A stretch of 64,000 bases of DNA. Source: Knoxdaviesia capensis (taxonomy: Eukaryota > Ascomycota > Sordariomycetes > Microascales > Gondwanamycetaceae). A model generated the notes under the pieces. The model saw nothing but the letters and a program-made list of their open reading frames with translations. It was not told the DNA's origin and made no database searches. Below, piece after piece: positions 11,215 through 19,978 of this stretch. Each line of letters opens with the position of its first letter. Within the stretch, counting starts at the first letter, position 1. A program made the translations under genes and the position numbers. Location: contig LNGK01000004.1 in the NCBI GenBank assembly GCA_001510575.1, positions 3,036,667 to 3,100,666 of the forward strand, given 5' to 3'.

Positions 11215-13173
11215 TCATACTTTATACGACCTGGGAGGCAGTGCCGCGACGCGGCTGCTCCGTCGCAACGGACCCGTCGCCGAGGCTTTAGGCCGTGGTT
11301 TGTGCTGTTTGGCGGATTGGCGCGGTCGAGCACGTGGTCCTCCTCTGGCGGCGCCGCGCTGCTTCACCGGTGACGCAGGCGCTTCGGCCGTGTCCCCACG
11401 ATGCACACAGGTTTGTCGTGTCGACTCCGGGCGGGGCGGCGGCGTCGGTTTCGCCTCTGGGAGTGCGGGCGGCGGCGTCAGGGCTTTGCGCTTCGCCGGT
11501 GCTGCGGGGGCAGCTAGCGGTGCCGGCCGTTTGGGTGGAAATGCGACATATTCGGGACGGGGCGTCTCCTCGCCGCCCGGTGTCGGTTTCGCCCCTGGGG
11601 GTGCGGGCGGCGGCGTCAGGGCTTTGCGCTTCGCCGGTGCTGCGGGGACAGCTAGCGGTGCCGGCCGTTTGGGTGGAAATGCGATATATTCGGGACGGGG
11701 CGTCTCCTCATGGTGGGGTTCTGGCGTTTGTTTGGGGGTCTGGAGTGTGGTGGGATGCTCAGTCTCAACGGAAGACGTCACGTCACTGGGGGCGTGCTCG
11801 CTCGGCGTTTGCGGCCACTCGGCCTCCGACGTTGGGCTCAGTGTTCTCTGCTCCTGAGGAGGGTCTGGCGGCCCGCTCGCGGCTTCAGCCATCCCCAGCC
11901 ACGACTTGATGTCGCCTGCTTTGGACGCCCCCTTCGATGACCACTCGGCAAGCGCCGCGATGAACTCTTGGTTCAGAAGCTCGATTTTCATCAGATCCCC
12001 GTCGGTGAAGCTGTGGGTTGTCAGGATGCCGGCTTCCACGTCCGCGACTTTTCGTTCAAGGTCGGCCAGTTTCCCTTCCCAGTAGCAACGGTCGTCGGGC
12101 TTGGGGGCCGCCCGTCCGTAGCGGGCGTCAAAGTAAAGAGGAATGTTCTTGTCAATGAGGACCTGCTCAGGCTCGTGCTTGCGGAAGCGGGTGTCATGTT
12201 CCGGACGATACAGATCTTCGTGGACTACCACCCACTTCCCCGGGAGTCCAGAACACCAAAGATCCTCAAGTGCTTCTGCGGCTTTATGGCGTAGTACCGC
12301 TAGCTGCGTCCTAGCTTGCTGGGCAGCTGGAGACAAAGGTTTTTGTGGGATTCTAGGATGTCTGGCATACCATCCAAAGACCTGGTCTTCGTGCTCCTCT
12401 AGCTTTTCCAATACTCGCAGCTCATCCGCAGTGAAATGGGGCTGGATGGACCCCGCCTCTGCAAGTGTGTGGTTCGCCGAGATTTCATCAAATGCAGCTT
12501 TCCAGTATTCGCTGGAAGTGAAATCCGGCGGGGTGTCTCCATCCCAGAAGACTTCATAGGGAACTTGGATCCCGCAGGCGAGATAAAGAGTCGCACCTGT
12601 GAAAATCGTGTCGCGGATGGCAATACTCTTCCCGGTTCGAGTTTGCGGGCGTGTATCGATGGCAGGATGATAAAACTCCGACTTGTGCAGGACCCACTGG
12701 CCGGGACGACCGAGTTGGGCAAGCAGAAACAAGACGTTGAAGATACCACGCTTCATGCGCTCCGTCAGGAGTATCTTGCGGTAGATGACGGTGTGGAAAA
12801 AGTTGCCGTCTTGTTGCTCTATAGACTCGAGTTCGCGCAGCTCCTGAGGTGTGAACTGGGGCGTCACAAGTCCCGCCTTGGCCTGGGCGATCTTCTCCTC
12901 GAGGTCGGCGCGTTTCGCACGCCAGAACGCGACGTCCTGCAGGTCCGGAGCCGGTGGTTCGCCAGCCCAGCGCAAGAGATCCTCGCTGTAGAAATCAACC
13001 AGGACTTCGGTGTCTGGATTTCTGGAAGAGGGTCGCGTGTCAAGGTCCCGGGCATAGACCGCCTCGTTATGGAGAATCCAGTGACCGGGCCGCCCCAGTT
13101 CGGCAAGGTTTGTCAGGCAGTCATTAACTTTCTTGATCGCGAAATCGAGCACATGGTCTCGTGTTTCAGTCAT
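11215..13173 (-). CDS. Modular protein of an unrecognised family, 652 aa (paralogue B)
   Basis: Single open frame from the ATG at 13173 (MTETRDHVLDFA). Module 1 has LGRPGHWILHNEAVY at residues 26-40 with DTRP after it; module 2 has LGRPGQWVLHKSEFYHP and DTRP near 155; module 3 has GLPGKWVVVHEDLYRPE near 305. Spacers repeat the pattern DFTSSEYW / FWRAKRADLEEK / FTPQELRELE. The order, including the variant GxPGKW in the third module, matches the 551-aa gene at 6421, so the two are whole-gene paralogues. From about residue 430 the protein is acidic then Pro/Ala/Lys-rich, with two tandem 46-residue units (EETPRPEYxAFPPKRP...), AKRKAL motifs and the ending LRRSSRVAALPPRSYKV. It is divergent from the kinase gene at 13969 with a 795-bp shared upstream region. 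Function unknown. Confidence 0.82.
   Translation of the reverse strand: MTETRDHVLDFAIKKVNDCLTNLAELGRPGHWILHNEAVYARDLDTRPSSRNPDTEVLVDFYSEDLLRWAGEPPAPDLQDVAFWRAKRADLEEKIAQAKAGLVTPQFTPQELRELESIEQQDGNFFHTVIYRKILLTERMKRGIFNVLFLLAQLGRPGQWVLHKSEFYHPAIDTRPQTRTGKSIAIRDTIFTGATLYLACGIQVPYEVFWDGDTPPDFTSSEYWKAAFDEISANHTLAEAGSIQPHFTADELRVLEKLEEHEDQVFGWYARHPRIPQKPLSPAAQQARTQLAVLRHKAAEALEDLWCSGLPGKWVVVHEDLYRPEHDTRFRKHEPEQVLIDKNIPLYFDARYGRAAPKPDDRCYWEGKLADLERKVADVEAGILTTHSFTDGDLMKIELLNQEFIAALAEWSSKGASKAGDIKSWLGMAEAASGPPDPPQEQRTLSPTSEAEWPQTPSEHAPSDVTSSVETEHPTTLQTPKQTPEPHHEETPRPEYIAFPPKRPAPLAVPAAPAKRKALTPPPAPPGAKPTPGGEETPRPEYVAFPPKRPAPLAAPAAPAKRKALTPPPALPEAKPTPPPRPESTRQTCVHRGDTAEAPASPVKQRGAARGGPRARPRQSAKQHKPRPKASATGPLRRSSRVAALPPRSYKV
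11430..11710. repeat. 138-bp in-frame tandem repeat in paralogue B
   Basis: Two near-identical units with a 138-bp period (46 codons). The landmark ATATTCGGGACGGGGCGTCT appears once near 11548 and again near 11686. Each unit encodes EETPRPEY, PPKRPAPL and AKRKALTPPP segments of the basic, proline-rich tail. Confidence 0.85.
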
Positions 13174-13968
13174 CGCGGCGTGGATGTCAAGGGTCGAGGC
13201 TGGCAGAGGAAGGGGGATTCAAGAGTTCGGAGGATGGATATGGTGCACGTTGTGGTGGGCGATGAGGACGAGGTGTTTGAGGTTGTCGCTCCAGCGGCCA
13301 TTTTGAAAGGGACGATCACGTCCTCGCTCGTCCATATATATCTTGGAAAAGCCATTGTTGGTAAAACTTCATTTGGAGAAGAATGAGAAACGAGGTGGAG
13401 TAACAGCCAATGACAAGGGCAGAATATTGGAAGCGCGTATGCTATGCTCATCACAATTACCGCGCGCCTACGGCTGAGTCATGGGCAGACAACCTTCCTC
13501 TTGATCGAAAGGATTCTTCCATCCAACAAGCGCCGTTCGTTTCTTCTGTGACCGACTTCTCAAACATGTGTCAGATAGCCGCTTGAATGGATGTCCCGAG
13601 TCACATTATAATCGGGCATCATGGCTGAGGGCGTTTGTTTGGGCCAACCCAGCCGCCATGTCATATCACCGGGGCGCCTAATCTCTTTCCCTCAACTCCT
13701 CTCCCACTCTGTCTCGTAGATAAGAGACGTCCTTTCCAGGGCGCGGTTGGGAAATGTCCGTCTTAGTTGTCTTGATAGTCCTCTTGTATGTTGCATACTT
13801 CCCTTCTGGCCGTTCAATGGTCTTCTTCTTCTTCTTCTTCTTCTTCTTCTTCTTCTTCTTCTTCTTCTTCTTCTTCTTCTTCTTCTTCTTCTTCTTCTTC
13901 TTCTTCTTCTTCTTCTTCTTCTTCTTCTTCTTCTTCTTCTTCTTCTTCTTCTTCTTTCCCCCTCACCA
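13174..13968. promoter_or_regulatory. Shared divergent promoter of paralogue B and the FHA-kinase
   Basis: 795 bases separate the start codon of the minus-strand 652-aa gene from that of the plus-strand kinase gene. It must hold both promoters and contains the long (TTC)n tract immediately before the kinase start. No ORF in it is convincing. Confidence 0.55.
13821..13957 (+). repeat. (TTC)n / (GAA)n microsatellite, about 45 units
   Basis: About 137 bases of uninterrupted TTC repeat ending 11 bases before the ATG at 13969. It is open in all three frames (poly-Leu, poly-Ser, poly-Phe), but the frame continuous with the kinase has no ATG upstream of the repeat, so I place it in the 5' UTR or core promoter. 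Long GAA.TTC tracts are known to form triplex DNA and impede transcription. Confidence 0.9.
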
Positions 13969-16336
13969 ATGCCAACGAATAGGCAATTCCACGCCATGTC
14001 CGACGACGCCAAAACGATCTTCACTATCTCGGGAAACAGAAGACTACTCGGCAACCGATATAACGAGCCATTTGCGGAAGACGTGCCAGAGTATTTTAAC
14101 GATGATGGAACACCATCAGACGCCCTCACCTTGATCCTTCGCATCACTACTAACTACACTCCTAAAAGCGGAGACAGGTTCACCATTGGCACAGATTCAA
14201 AGCTGTGCGACATCGTTTTTAAAGCCCCAGGGATCGCGGATCAGGAGCTTGCCGTTGTGGTGATCTGCCCAGACTGCACCACAGTGTTGAAAAGCCTCGT
14301 CCCGTCCGGCACCATGATGTCCATACGGAACAACCGGAATTTCGTCCGCTCATCTCGAACCTTGCTGGAATTCGAAACAGCAAGTATCATGCTCGGAAAC
14401 GGGACGGAAATTTTCATCCACCGCCCCAAACCCCCGGTGGACTGGATAGCCTATTGCAATGAACGCGCAAAACACGTCATTATCAGAAGTTTCAGCTCGA
14501 TGGGGATTGTGAGTGAGGACCCAACGACCACTGCATCGCGTCCTTGCTATCTTAGTCCACAAGCAACGCTAGGATCTGGTGGGTTTGGAACGGTGCGCAA
14601 GATCGTCCATGAGCGCACCGGGAGAGTCTTTGCTATGAAGGAGTACAAGCCCACACTTGAGGCCAGGAAAACCCTCCAGGAGCAGGAGGCGAAGATGCTG
14701 GGGCTGGTGAAGCATGTAAGTCAATCTGATATACGGACACTCCACCACGAGAGCTATCCAGCTAACTTGAATCGTCCTATAGCCAAATATTGTAAAGTAT
14801 ATCGCTCTTGGTAAGACTGGCCAGTTTGTTCAGCCAGAGTATCTTTTCGATTCTGGCCCAGATAATCTATGTCTCGTCATGGAGTATGTCGAGGGCACTA
14901 GCCTTGAAGTGGCTCTTGACGCCCATGTCTCGCCGCTCAGTGCAGCTGAACGCCGGGAAGTGCTCCGCCAGCTTTTGGGCGCGGTGAAATACCTCCACAG
15001 TGAGAAAGTCATCCATCGAGACATCAAGCCGGACAACATCATGGTTCCCCGCCGCAATCCGTTGGAAATCAAGCTGGTCGACTTCGGCATCGCCACCGAT
15101 GTCACCCACCCGCTCACCAACATGGGCACATGCTTCTACATCGCGCCCGAGGTATTCCGTGGCCAGACCCGCTCGAATAAGCTCGATATGTTCTCGGTGG
15201 GCGCCGTGGCGCTTCGGCTTTTTGGGGGTGTTTTCACCAGAAGGTTCTTGTCGCAGGGGTTCGCCGACTGCCACGCGATCCTCTTACGGGAGAAACTGGC
15301 GTTTGCTAGACGGGACCCCTTTCCCTGCCATCGCTCCGACTTGCTCGACTGGCTGCTCGCCACAAACCCCGATGATCGGCCCTCGGCGGCGACATGCCTG
15401 AACCACCCGTTCTTCCATTCCGACCTCGCTGCCACCCCACCACCATCCGCTGTCGACGACGACGGCTGTGCTACCCCGACCCAAGCCACCTACGCCGCAG
15501 ACGTGCGTGCAGCGGATAGGACGGCGAGAGCCGGCGACCATCTCGCGTCCTACCAGGCGCCTGACACGGCATTCCTGGCCGCAGAGCTGGACGCTGCTCT
15601 TGCTGCAGAGGCCGCCGGCCGCCGTGCTGGACGAGCCTCGCGCAGGCCAACGGGCCCATCCCACCATGCCACCGCAAAGCCGGGGACCTCGCAGCATGGT
15701 TCTTCTTGCACCACGGGCATCAAGAGACGGCTCTCGGGCTCATCAGACTCGGCCCGGCCGTCGCGCAGAAATCGTCGGCGGCGGGCGAGGCCGCCCAGCC
15801 CGGACCAGCCACGCTTGGTCCCGGAAGACGACACGCCAGTGGTGCTCGCTGTGTCAGCCGGTGCGTCTGGTCTGTTCACCGAGTCCAGTCAGGAAGATGG
15901 ATTCCACGACGGCAGCTGGGATAGCCCACTCAACAATCTAGGGGAACGAAGCAGTATCGTTGGAGACATCGTACCGAATTTTACTCGGCCCCGTCAAGAG
16001 CGCCAGTCAACGTTTAGGCTGAACCCACTCCCCTCTGCCGTCAACCACGACTCGGGACCGACGACGAGACCCGTAAACCCAACAAAAGACCCGTCCAACT
16101 CGATAACCGACCATGTAGACGTTATCCAGGATATAAACCACTGCACTCAGAGGCAGGACGGTATCCGACAGCCCTCTGGCTCTATAGACTCTTCAACAAA
16201 CCCTGAGGAGCCGGTCGTTTCATCTCCACCAAGTGGGCCGGCCACGCCCGACTTGGAGCCAGATACGGAAGACTCTGGGGCGAGCGAGGACGAGACCAAG
16301 ACGCCGGATGTCAGAGTATTGGACATGGCGGTATGA
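13969..16336 (+). CDS. Ser/Thr protein kinase with degenerate FHA-like domain, 766 aa
   Basis: Exons 13969-14715 and 14783-16336 join in phase (…LVKH|PNIVKYI). I chose the ATG at 13969, just after the TTC repeat; ATG 13996 is an alternative. Residues about 60-150 resemble an FHA fold (RFTIGTDSKLCDIVFKAPGI, later RNNRNF), but the GR and SxxH residues that bind phosphothreonine are replaced (GT, ADQE). The kinase domain is complete: glycine loop GSGGFG at 202-207, K224 in AMKEY, HRD 327-329 in VIHRDIKPDNIM, DFG 349-351, then TCFYIAPEVF, so it should be active. After about residue 470 the tail is low-complexity, Ser/Pro/acidic. FHA plus kinase recalls Rad53/Cds1/Mek1 checkpoint kinases, but the sequence is divergent and orthology is not claimed. 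Confidence 0.85.
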
Positions 16337-17961
16337 ATGGATGAGGCGCGTAGTTGGGTGTGCATATACTGTAATTATATCTGTATGTGTGTGTGTATGC
16401 CCCTCGGAACACCTTTGGGGCCTGTGTATGTGTAGACGTTGATACCCAGAACCCGGTCGGGAGGATTACTGAGGCCAGTGGCATGGAGTATGGAGTTTTG
16501 ATATCTCGGATAGCGAGATGGTAATGCTTGAATGGATATATACGAGTGTATATGACACATTATGTACGTATGTGTCTCTTTGTTTATAAGAAAAAATGAA
16601 ATCATCAATTCCAAAAAAAGAAGAAAAAATGAAATCATCAATTCCAAAAAAAAAGAAAAAAAAGTCAATGGCGTTAGTCGAACACAGAGGGCTTAACTGC
16701 GGGCCGAACCAGCAAATCCTAGTCATGATCATCGTTAGCTAACCATGCCAATTGACGGAAGATAACACACAAAGTTGGCCCTCATAAGGGATTCTCAGTG
16801 AACAGGTAAACATACGGGAAGGGGGTGGAAGTCAATAGAAGGGGTGGGGAGGAATTGGTGTTTGACGATGGTTGGCGGGGTATAGGGTTTGTTAGGGTTA
16901 GGCCGACCACCAAACGCCACCACCGAGGGGAGAATCGAACCAGCTTGGAGCGACGCAGAGCGGAAAAACAGAAAAAAAGAGAGAAAGAAAAAGGGGGCGG
17001 GGATATAATATAGCGCGGTGTCCGGAGGGGAGATGCCGGCCAGCACACGGTAGCGGGCCACGGAAGAAAACAGCTCCGGAGCGGCGGGGGGCTGACAACG
17101 GGAGAAGTCTTGGCGACGCCTTCCGGCTCGGCGATCACCAACAGCCGTGTCCCACTTTTTGCGCAAAGGCGTGCCCCAACAAACCCACTTCGCGTGTGTA
17201 TGTATGTCTCCGTCAGCCTCCAGGCTTCCAAAACCGTACCTTGCACGGCGTTTGTAAAAAAAGAAACTTATTTTTTCTCTAAGTTTTCTTCTTGTCTACG
17301 GGTGCAGAGTGAAATGCGTGTGTATTACGTCGGGCAGAGAGAAAGTCTCCGTGGTAGACAGGGGGGAAGGGTAAAACGGCATTAAGTTAGACGGGATCCC
17401 GCACCGACCGACAAACGCATCCGCGGCCGGCCGGGGGTCCTCTTTTTTTTTTGTGTCTTTAAATCCATTTAAATCCTTATAAGTACTTATACCTCCTCTT
17501 ACTTCCTGCTGCTTTTTCCTCATTAAGTCCAGCACACTTCTTCCCGCAAGTTTCTATTTGCTGTGTGTGTGACTGCTTGATGACCCCGGGTTTGTTCGGA
17601 GTGTATATAAGTAGACTCCGGTCCTGACTCCTCTTGTCTATCTTCTGCCAGGGGCTTTTTCTCTGGCTGTGTTCCTGTCTTTGATTTCCGCCTTCTGATT
17701 TCTCATTCGTGGCTTTCCTTCCATCGTCTTCTTTGCTGGTAGCTCTATCTCCGTCTATAAGTCTGCTGTGCTCCCGCGTCTTTCTTGCCAGCCGCCAGAC
17801 TCTCTCCACTAAGAAGACACCGACATTTCAACATCAGCTCGGCGTCTTTCTGTGTCTTAGCATCCATCACTCTCCCCTTTCCCTCTCTCTTCCTCGATCC
17901 CTCTGTCTTTCCCTCCACACCCACGTAGACTCCCCGTCCCCATCCCCCAAAAGAAGCCAGG
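16337..17961. other. Intergenic region with a dispersed repeat copy and phosphatase promoter
   Basis: No gene seen. It contains A-rich direct repeats at 16595-16662, the dispersed element at 16664-16773, telomere-like TTAGGGTTA at 16892-16900, and a C/T-rich leader at 17700-17950 before the phosphatase start. Confidence 0.55.
16664..16773. repeat. Dispersed ~110-bp element, copy 1
   Basis: Nearly identical (about nine bases in ten) to 26804-26910. The core TCGAACACAGAGGGCTTAAC is unchanged, as are CAGCAAATCCTAGTC and ATCATCGTTAGCTAAC. Both copies are preceded by an A-rich run and lie downstream of the stop codon of a plus-strand gene. It is not open in any useful frame. A non-coding RNA gene or a short mobile element are both possible; I see no target-site duplication. 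Confidence 0.75.
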
Positions 17962-18882
17962 ATGTCCACTCCGGCCGCCGCCCTCGACCTCGCCGCCCTC
18001 CGCGAGCTGGCCAACACCGACGTCTTCGAGCCCATCCCCGCCGACACCCTCCGCACCGTGCTCGCCGCCCCGCCCTTCCTCGCCTCCACCACCCTCATCA
18101 ACGCCCGCGACCTCGCCGCCCTCCCGGGCTCGGCCCTGAGGCCCGGCCTGGCCTACCGCAGCGCCTCGCTCGACCGCGTGCGCGCCGTGCTCGCCAAGGC
18201 CGCCGCCGCCGCCACCGCTGATCAGCCCCCGCCGCCGCCCGCCGCCGTGCTGGCCGCCGCCGACCCCGCCCTCGCCGCCCTCGGCCTGCGCTGCGTCTTC
18301 GACCTGCGCACCCCGCACGAACACGCCGTCTTCGGCACCGACCCCGCGCTGCCCGGCGCCGCCGCCGTCTGGCTCGAGCCGTCCGCCGCCGCCGCCGCCC
18401 CGCTCGACCTCGCCCCCTTCATCCGCGGCCACGGCGCGGCCGGCCTCGTCGCCGAGTACCTCCAGGTGCTCGCCCTGTACCGCCCCACCCTGACCGCCCT
18501 GCTCTCCCACCTGCGCGACCGCCCCGCCGAGCCCCTGCTGTTCCACTGCACCGCCGGCCGCGACCGCACCGGGGTTGTCGCTGGCCTGCTGCACGGCCTC
18601 GCCGGCTCCCCCCGCGATGTCGTCGTGCTGGACTACATGCTCTCGCGCATCGGCACCGAGGCCGCGCGGGAAATGCTTCTCGGCTTCGCCCGCATGCAGT
18701 GCAGAGCTCCTACTGACGATACCCCCGGCTTCCGGAACGCGTGCAACTTGTACGAGGACTGCTGGGTCGCGTTCGAGGACGCTGTTGGTCAGACCTACGG
18801 CGGCTGGGACACCTATGTGACGGGAACTCTGGGGTTCTCACCGGAGGATTTGGAAACCATCAAGAAGAACCTTCGAGTGTGA
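17962..18882 (+). CDS. IphP/Y_phosphatase3-type protein tyrosine phosphatase, 306 aa
   Basis: Single-exon frame from the ATG at 17962, after a C/T-rich leader. The product has the CX5R phosphatase signature HCTAGRDRTG with nucleophile C196 and R202, and upstream motifs typical of the IphP-like family: YRSASLDR near 76-83, and LRCVFDLRTPHEHAVFG near 111-127, where bacterial and fungal relatives have a similar DLR(S/T)xxE. The family removes phosphate from phosphotyrosine or phosphoinositides; the substrate here cannot be told. Codon use is extremely C/G-ending for the first two thirds, with poly-Ala runs, and relaxes near the 3' end, so a long open frame also exists on the opposite strand. No signal peptide; probably cytosolic. 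Confidence 0.88.
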   Translation: MSTPAAALDLAALRELANTDVFEPIPADTLRTVLAAPPFLASTTLINARDLAALPGSALRPGLAYRSASLDRVRAVLAKAAAAATADQPPPPPAAVLAAADPALAALGLRCVFDLRTPHEHAVFGTDPALPGAAAVWLEPSAAAAAPLDLAPFIRGHGAAGLVAEYLQVLALYRPTLTALLSHLRDRPAEPLLFHCTAGRDRTGVVAGLLHGLAGSPRDVVVLDYMLSRIGTEAAREMLLGFARMQCRAPTDDTPGFRNACNLYEDCWVAFEDAVGQTYGGWDTYVTGTLGFSPEDLETIKKNLRV

Positions 18883-19978
18883 AGGGAGTTGAGCACATCT
18901 AGTAGCAGTTGCGTGCAAGTAAAGAACAGGCGTGGCTTGAATTTTCGCTCTTCGTTTACTGCTTTTCCTTCTTGTCATCATATCACATGCCATTCATCCA
19001 ACCCTAAGATACCCGGCCAGTCGGACCCCTTTTTGTATATATTCTCTCCTTTTTTTTTGCACCACCTTAGCCTCAGAGACACATGGACCTGTCAAATAAT
19101 TGAAATGTGTATTAGGAGTCTTGAGCAATACTTTGTAGAAGAGGATAGATACTCTGTCTAACCCTAATAATGCCCCGCTATTGGGGTTCAACCCGAAGCC
19201 AAGCCCCTCCTCCCACTCATAGCCACGAAGCTCCAAACTATTCATGACTCAGAGACAACAACAAACTCCTAGATAAGAGAGAGAAAACAGTCAGAAATAA
19301 AGAAAGGTAAAAGAGCAATTGCCTGATTAGGTAAACACAGGATAATCTTAGGGCAACAACTTTTGCAGAATGGTAAAATAGAGGGCAAAAATGAATTCGA
19401 GAAGGAAGGAGGGAGAGCACAAAGCCACAAAACGAAAGCTCTCCCCCCAAAAACCCAAATTCTGTTTTTTCCTCCTTTCCCACTCAACACTCAACCAAAT
19501 TCAAATCTCAACGCTTTATTCTCTCCCAAGCTTCAAACCACAGGAGAGAAAACTTCAAAGGGGAAAGCAAAAGGGGGGGAGAGGGTAGAAAGACATGAAC
19601 GGTGATGGAATGAGTGAAAAGATAGATGATTGAAACAAAAAAAAGGATGGATTGGTCTCCCCCCCCTTTTTGCTCATCATCTTCTTGCACAAACTCCGTT
19701 TCCATACCCTCTTTCCCCCACACACAGGAAGCAACACAAGCACAACGAACCGAAAAGAAACGAACAAATCATCAAGCAAATAGTGAGTGAACAGCAAAAG
19801 CAAAGACAGACAGAAAAGAGAGAGACAGCAAAAGAGAAAGACAGAAACAAAGAGGAAGAACCCGGAGAAATGAAATGAGAGAAGAACCACTATTTGAAAG
19901 CAATACTGACTAGCCTCAACCCAGCAGAGCACAGAACCTCATTTCCACGTGCCACTCCGGCAACCGCCGCTCGAAACG
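18883..19978. other. Intergenic region between convergent genes
   Basis: No gene seen. It holds the 3' ends of the phosphatase gene and the minus-strand 677-aa gene. TAACCCTAA (telomere-like) lies at 19159-19167 and purine-rich AAAGAGAGAGACAG runs at 19790-19870. Confidence 0.55.

Noticed and set aside
13747..13968. Extending the kinase upstream through the TTC repeat as a poly-Leu protein
   Set aside because: The continuous frame has no ATG upstream of the repeat; the first is at 13969. Poly-Ser and poly-Phe frames are equally open, as expected of a microsatellite.
6421..16336. Secondary-metabolite gene cluster
   Set aside because: No synthase, transporter, tailoring enzyme or cluster regulator; only the unknown modular family and a kinase.
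16664..16773. 5S rRNA fragment
   Set aside because: CCAGCAAATCCTAG recalls the 3' part of fungal 5S rRNA, but the rest does not align and the expected flanking stems are missing.
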